Origin: Streptomyces sp. NBC_01241
Lineage (GTDB): Bacteria; Actinomycetota; Actinomycetes; Streptomycetales; Streptomycetaceae
Length of the DNA stretch: 64,000 nucleotides
Direction: 5' to 3'
Assembly: GCF_041435435.1 (NCBI RefSeq)
Contig: NZ_CP108494.1
Span: 8,792,952-8,856,951 of the forward strand
Positions 62,208 to 64,000 of this stretch are shown piece by piece (positions within the stretch are counted from its first letter, which is position 1; each line of letters opens with the position of its first letter). The notes under the pieces are model-generated. The model worked only from the letters and a program-made list of their open reading frames with translations, made no database searches and was not told the origin of the DNA. Position numbers and translations under genes: made by a program.

Positions 62208-62551
62208 CTGCCCGGCCGCCCCTCCGGGGCACCCCGCTCAAGGAATTCGGCCAGGGCCTGGGCCACCACCGCGGAGATCGCCCGGTCGCTCTCGTGGGCA
62301 CGGGCGCGGATCTGTCCTGCCAGCGATTCCGGCAGCTTGACAGTGAACACCACGCTCGACTCGGGGACTTCGAGATGTCCAGCGGCCATGGCCTGCTCCA
62401 GATACCGGCGTGCCTGACGCACCGACACCCCGTACCTACTCGCCAACGTGCGGGCGGCTGCGGCCACGGGCGCACCCGCCCCGACCAGATCCGCGGCGGC
62501 GTTGACCCGCCGGGCGTACTCGACGCTATCGACACGATCACCACGCACCAT
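62204..62551 (-). CDS. Small DNA-binding protein of the serine-recombinase element
   Basis: 115 residues. The N-terminal half has a helix-turn-helix-like segment (AAARTLASRYGVSVRQARRY); the C-terminal half (SVVFTVKLPESLAGQIRARA) resembles a ribbon-helix-helix or CopG-type domain. First gene of the recombinase operon, perhaps a regulator or accessory DNA-binding factor of the element (inference). Confidence 0.7.
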   Translation of the reverse strand: MVRGDRVDSVEYARRVNAAADLVGAGAPVAAAARTLASRYGVSVRQARRYLEQAMAAGHLEVPESSVVFTVKLPESLAGQIRARAHESDRAISAVVAQALAEFLERGAPEGRPGR

Positions 62552-62666
62552 GTCACAAACCTACTACCCATTGTGACGCTCCTTACCCCTCCGCGCGAGG
62601 AAGGAGTTCCAAGCGCCGGTAGCCGAGCGTCACCTCGAAGCAGAAGTTGCCCATTGCGTTGGGGGC

Positions 62667-63701
62667 GTGATCAGCCCCGCGCTGATGAACGTGGCTCTGC
62701 ACGGAATGGAGGAGGCCGCCGGGGTGCGGTATCACGCGAGCGGCATCCACGCCGGGAGCGTGATGCGCAAGAGCCCCGTGCTGGTGAGGTACGCAGACGA
62801 TCTGGTGGCGATGTGCCACAGCCGTGAGCAGGCCGAGGAGGTCAAGCAGCGGCTCGCCGCCTGGCTGGAACCCAGAGGGCTCGCCTTCAACGAGGACAAG
62901 ACGCGCATCGTGCGCCTCACCGAGGGCTTCTGCTTCCTGGGCTTCCACGTCCGGCTGTATCGCAACCGGAAACTGCTGATCAAACCCAGCAAGGCGTCCG
63001 TGAAACGGATCCGGAAACGGCTCGCCGCCGAGATGTGGGACCTGCGCGGGTCCAATGCCGAGGCGGTGATCAGGACCCTCAACCCGATCATCCGGGGCTG
63101 GTCCGCCTACTTCCGGATCGGGGTGTCCAGCAGGGTCTTCAGCTCGCTGGACTTCTACGTGTGGCAGCTCGCCTACAAGTGGGCCAAGCACGAACACGCG
63201 AACAAGCCAAAGGACTGGATCGTGCACCGCTACTTCGGAGAGTTCAACCCCCGCCGGGGTGACCGGTGGGTCTTCGGAGACCGCGGCAGCGGACGGTTCC
63301 TCACCAAGTTCGCGTGGACGAAGATCGTCCGGCACCAGCTCGTCAAGTTCGGGGCGTCTCCGGATGACCCGGCACTGACCGAGTACTGGGCCCGGCGGCG
63401 GCGCAAGGACGTGATCCCGCTGATCGACAAGGCCGACTGGCACCTGCTCAACCGCCAGAACGGCCGCTGTCCGCTCTGCGGGGCTCTTCTGCTGCACGCT
63501 GACCATCCGCCGTCCAGCCCCATCGCGTGGGAGCAGTGGCTGCGGGCGACCCGCAAAGCGATCAGCCGCAAGGCGATCGTCATCACCGGGCCGGGCACAC
63601 CGGACGCCCCACCCGCCCAACTCCTGCACGCCCACTGCCGACAACGGCTTGTCACCGCCACCGGCAAGGGGCCCAGCCTTCTGCCCGCCCGTGAGCCATA
63701 G
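62667..63701 (+). pseudogene. Group II intron reverse transcriptase/maturase, C-terminal part
   Basis: Resumes at VISPALMN after the insertion. Contains the catalytic YADD (in VRYADDLVAM), the thumb/maturase domain X (RTLNPIIRGWSAYFRIG, FYVWQLAYKWAKHEHANKPK) and a C-terminal HNH-like endonuclease region (GRCPLCGALLLHADH, later LLHAHCR). Ends at 63701, ten bases before domain V. Joined with 59626-60416 it would form one full-length intron protein. Confidence 0.88.
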
Positions 63702-63710
63702 GGCCTGCTT

Positions 63711-63786
63711 GAGCCGTGTGCGGGGCCAACCCGCCCGCACGGTTCTCAGGGGGCGGCGGCGCGGCAACGCGCCGCCGCTACCCGAC
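63711..63786 (+). ncRNA. Group II intron domains V and VI
   Basis: Domain V hairpin 63711-63747, starting GAGCCGTGTGCGG and closing CCGCACGGTTCTC. Domain VI hairpin about 63749-63784, with arms GCGGCGGCGCG and CGCGCCGCCGC around a GCAA loop; an unpaired A at 63780, seven bases from the 3' splice site counting itself, is the likely branch point. Confidence 0.85.
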
Positions 63787-63971
63787 AGGCACTCGACATC
63801 ACCGGCATCCGCCGGGCCCGCTACCGCGGGCTGCCGAAAGTCCGCCTCCAGCACGCCTTCTCCGCCACCGCGATCAACGTCGTCCGCCTAGACGCCCACT
63901 GGACCGAGCATCCACTGGACCGCAGCCGCACCAGCAACCTCACCCGCCTCAGCTACCGACTCACAGCCTGA
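63787..63971 (+). pseudogene. IS1182-type transposase, exon 2 (C-terminal end)
   Basis: Read in phase with exon 1 (last base C at 58969 plus AG): QALDITGIRRARYRGLPKVR and LQHAFSATAINVVRLDAHW, the conserved C terminus of this transposase family, ending with TGA at 63969-63971. The right inverted end of the element follows. Confidence 0.85.
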
Positions 63972-64000
63972 CCACCCACCCGGAATTGCGCACCAGAGTC

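Larger units (their letters stand above)
60417..62667 (-). mobile_element. 2.25-kb element with a large serine recombinase, inserted in the intron maturase gene
   Basis: Inverted ends beginning CGCCCCCAACGCAATGGG: 22 of 23 bases match between 60417-60439 and 62645-62667. The element is flanked by TGATCA on both sides (60411-60416 and 62668-62673), and removing it with one TGATCA restores the maturase motif GGVISPALMN. Carries three minus-strand genes. Confidence 0.85.
58970..63786 (+). mobile_element. Group II intron inserted in the IS1182 transposase gene
   Basis: The 5' end is GTGCGACAC at 58970, the standard group II start. The 3' end has a domain V hairpin (63711-63747), a GC-rich domain VI hairpin and the terminal ACCCGAC ending at 63786. 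Joining base 58969 to 63787 gives codons for GTIN-QALDIT, an uninterrupted transposase reading. The ribozyme domains I-IV fill 58970 to about 59600. The maturase gene inside is split by another element. Confidence 0.9.
57321..64000 (+). mobile_element. IS1182-type insertion sequence enlarged by nested insertions
   Basis: Inverted ends GACTCTGGTGCGCAATTC at 57321-57338 and its complement at 63983-64000, 18 bp without mismatch. Removing the group II intron (58970-63786) leaves about 1.86 kb, a normal size for this family. The element reaches the last base of the window. Confidence 0.9.

Overview
The window is high-GC actinomycete DNA, most likely Streptomyces or a close relative. The GC-rich third codon positions, GTG starts, mycothiol-type and KorAB enzymes, and above all a tap-tpg gene pair (telomere maintenance of linear replicons) point to the subtelomeric arm of a linear chromosome or linear plasmid.

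Positions 1-37618 hold a biosynthetic gene cluster, cut at its left edge, that closely parallels the pyoluteorin (plt) gene set and the related marinopyrrole and pyrrolomycin pathways. A prolyl-AMP ligase, a prolyl-carrier dehydrogenase and a stand-alone carrier protein should make pyrrolyl-S-carrier. A PltA-like FAD halogenase should chlorinate the pyrrole on that carrier. Two type I PKS proteins (KS-AT-ACP-KS-[dead AT, dead KR]-ACP, then KS-AT-KR-ACP) should add three malonyl units with one ketoreduction. Two further halogenases, a halogenase-like protein lacking its FAD motif (PltD-like), a P450 and a type II thioesterase follow. Also present are a PPTase fused to a thioesterase domain without its catalytic Ser and His, two paralogous TetR regulators, a MarR/MFS export pair, a CPA2 antiporter and a korAB pair. 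A repeated imperfect inverted motif (TCATC...TGnTGA) lies in front of nearly every transcription unit and is the likely cluster operator. The predicted product family is a chlorinated acyl-pyrrole phenol; the exact compound cannot be read from the sequence.

Positions 37620-57320 are a recombination graveyard. It holds a broken tap-tpg copy, an IS630 scrap, a Mu/TniA-TniB-type transposon with a frameshifted transposase, and a 2OG-Fe(II) oxygenase-like gene split by an in-frame TAG. It also holds a helicase gene broken by an IS3-type element, a membrane protein/TetR pair clipped by an IS256 element that itself carries an IS30 element, the intact tap-tpg operon, a decayed Tn3 transposon and a GNAT acetyltransferase.

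Positions 57321-64000 are one nested element ending exactly at the window edge. An IS1182-type insertion sequence with 18-bp inverted ends carries a group II intron (58970-63786). The intron's reverse-transcriptase gene is split by a 2.25-kb element encoding a large serine recombinase (60417-62667) with inverted ends and a TGATCA target duplication. Many of the mobile-element genes are broken by frameshifts or stops, whereas the biosynthetic genes look intact.
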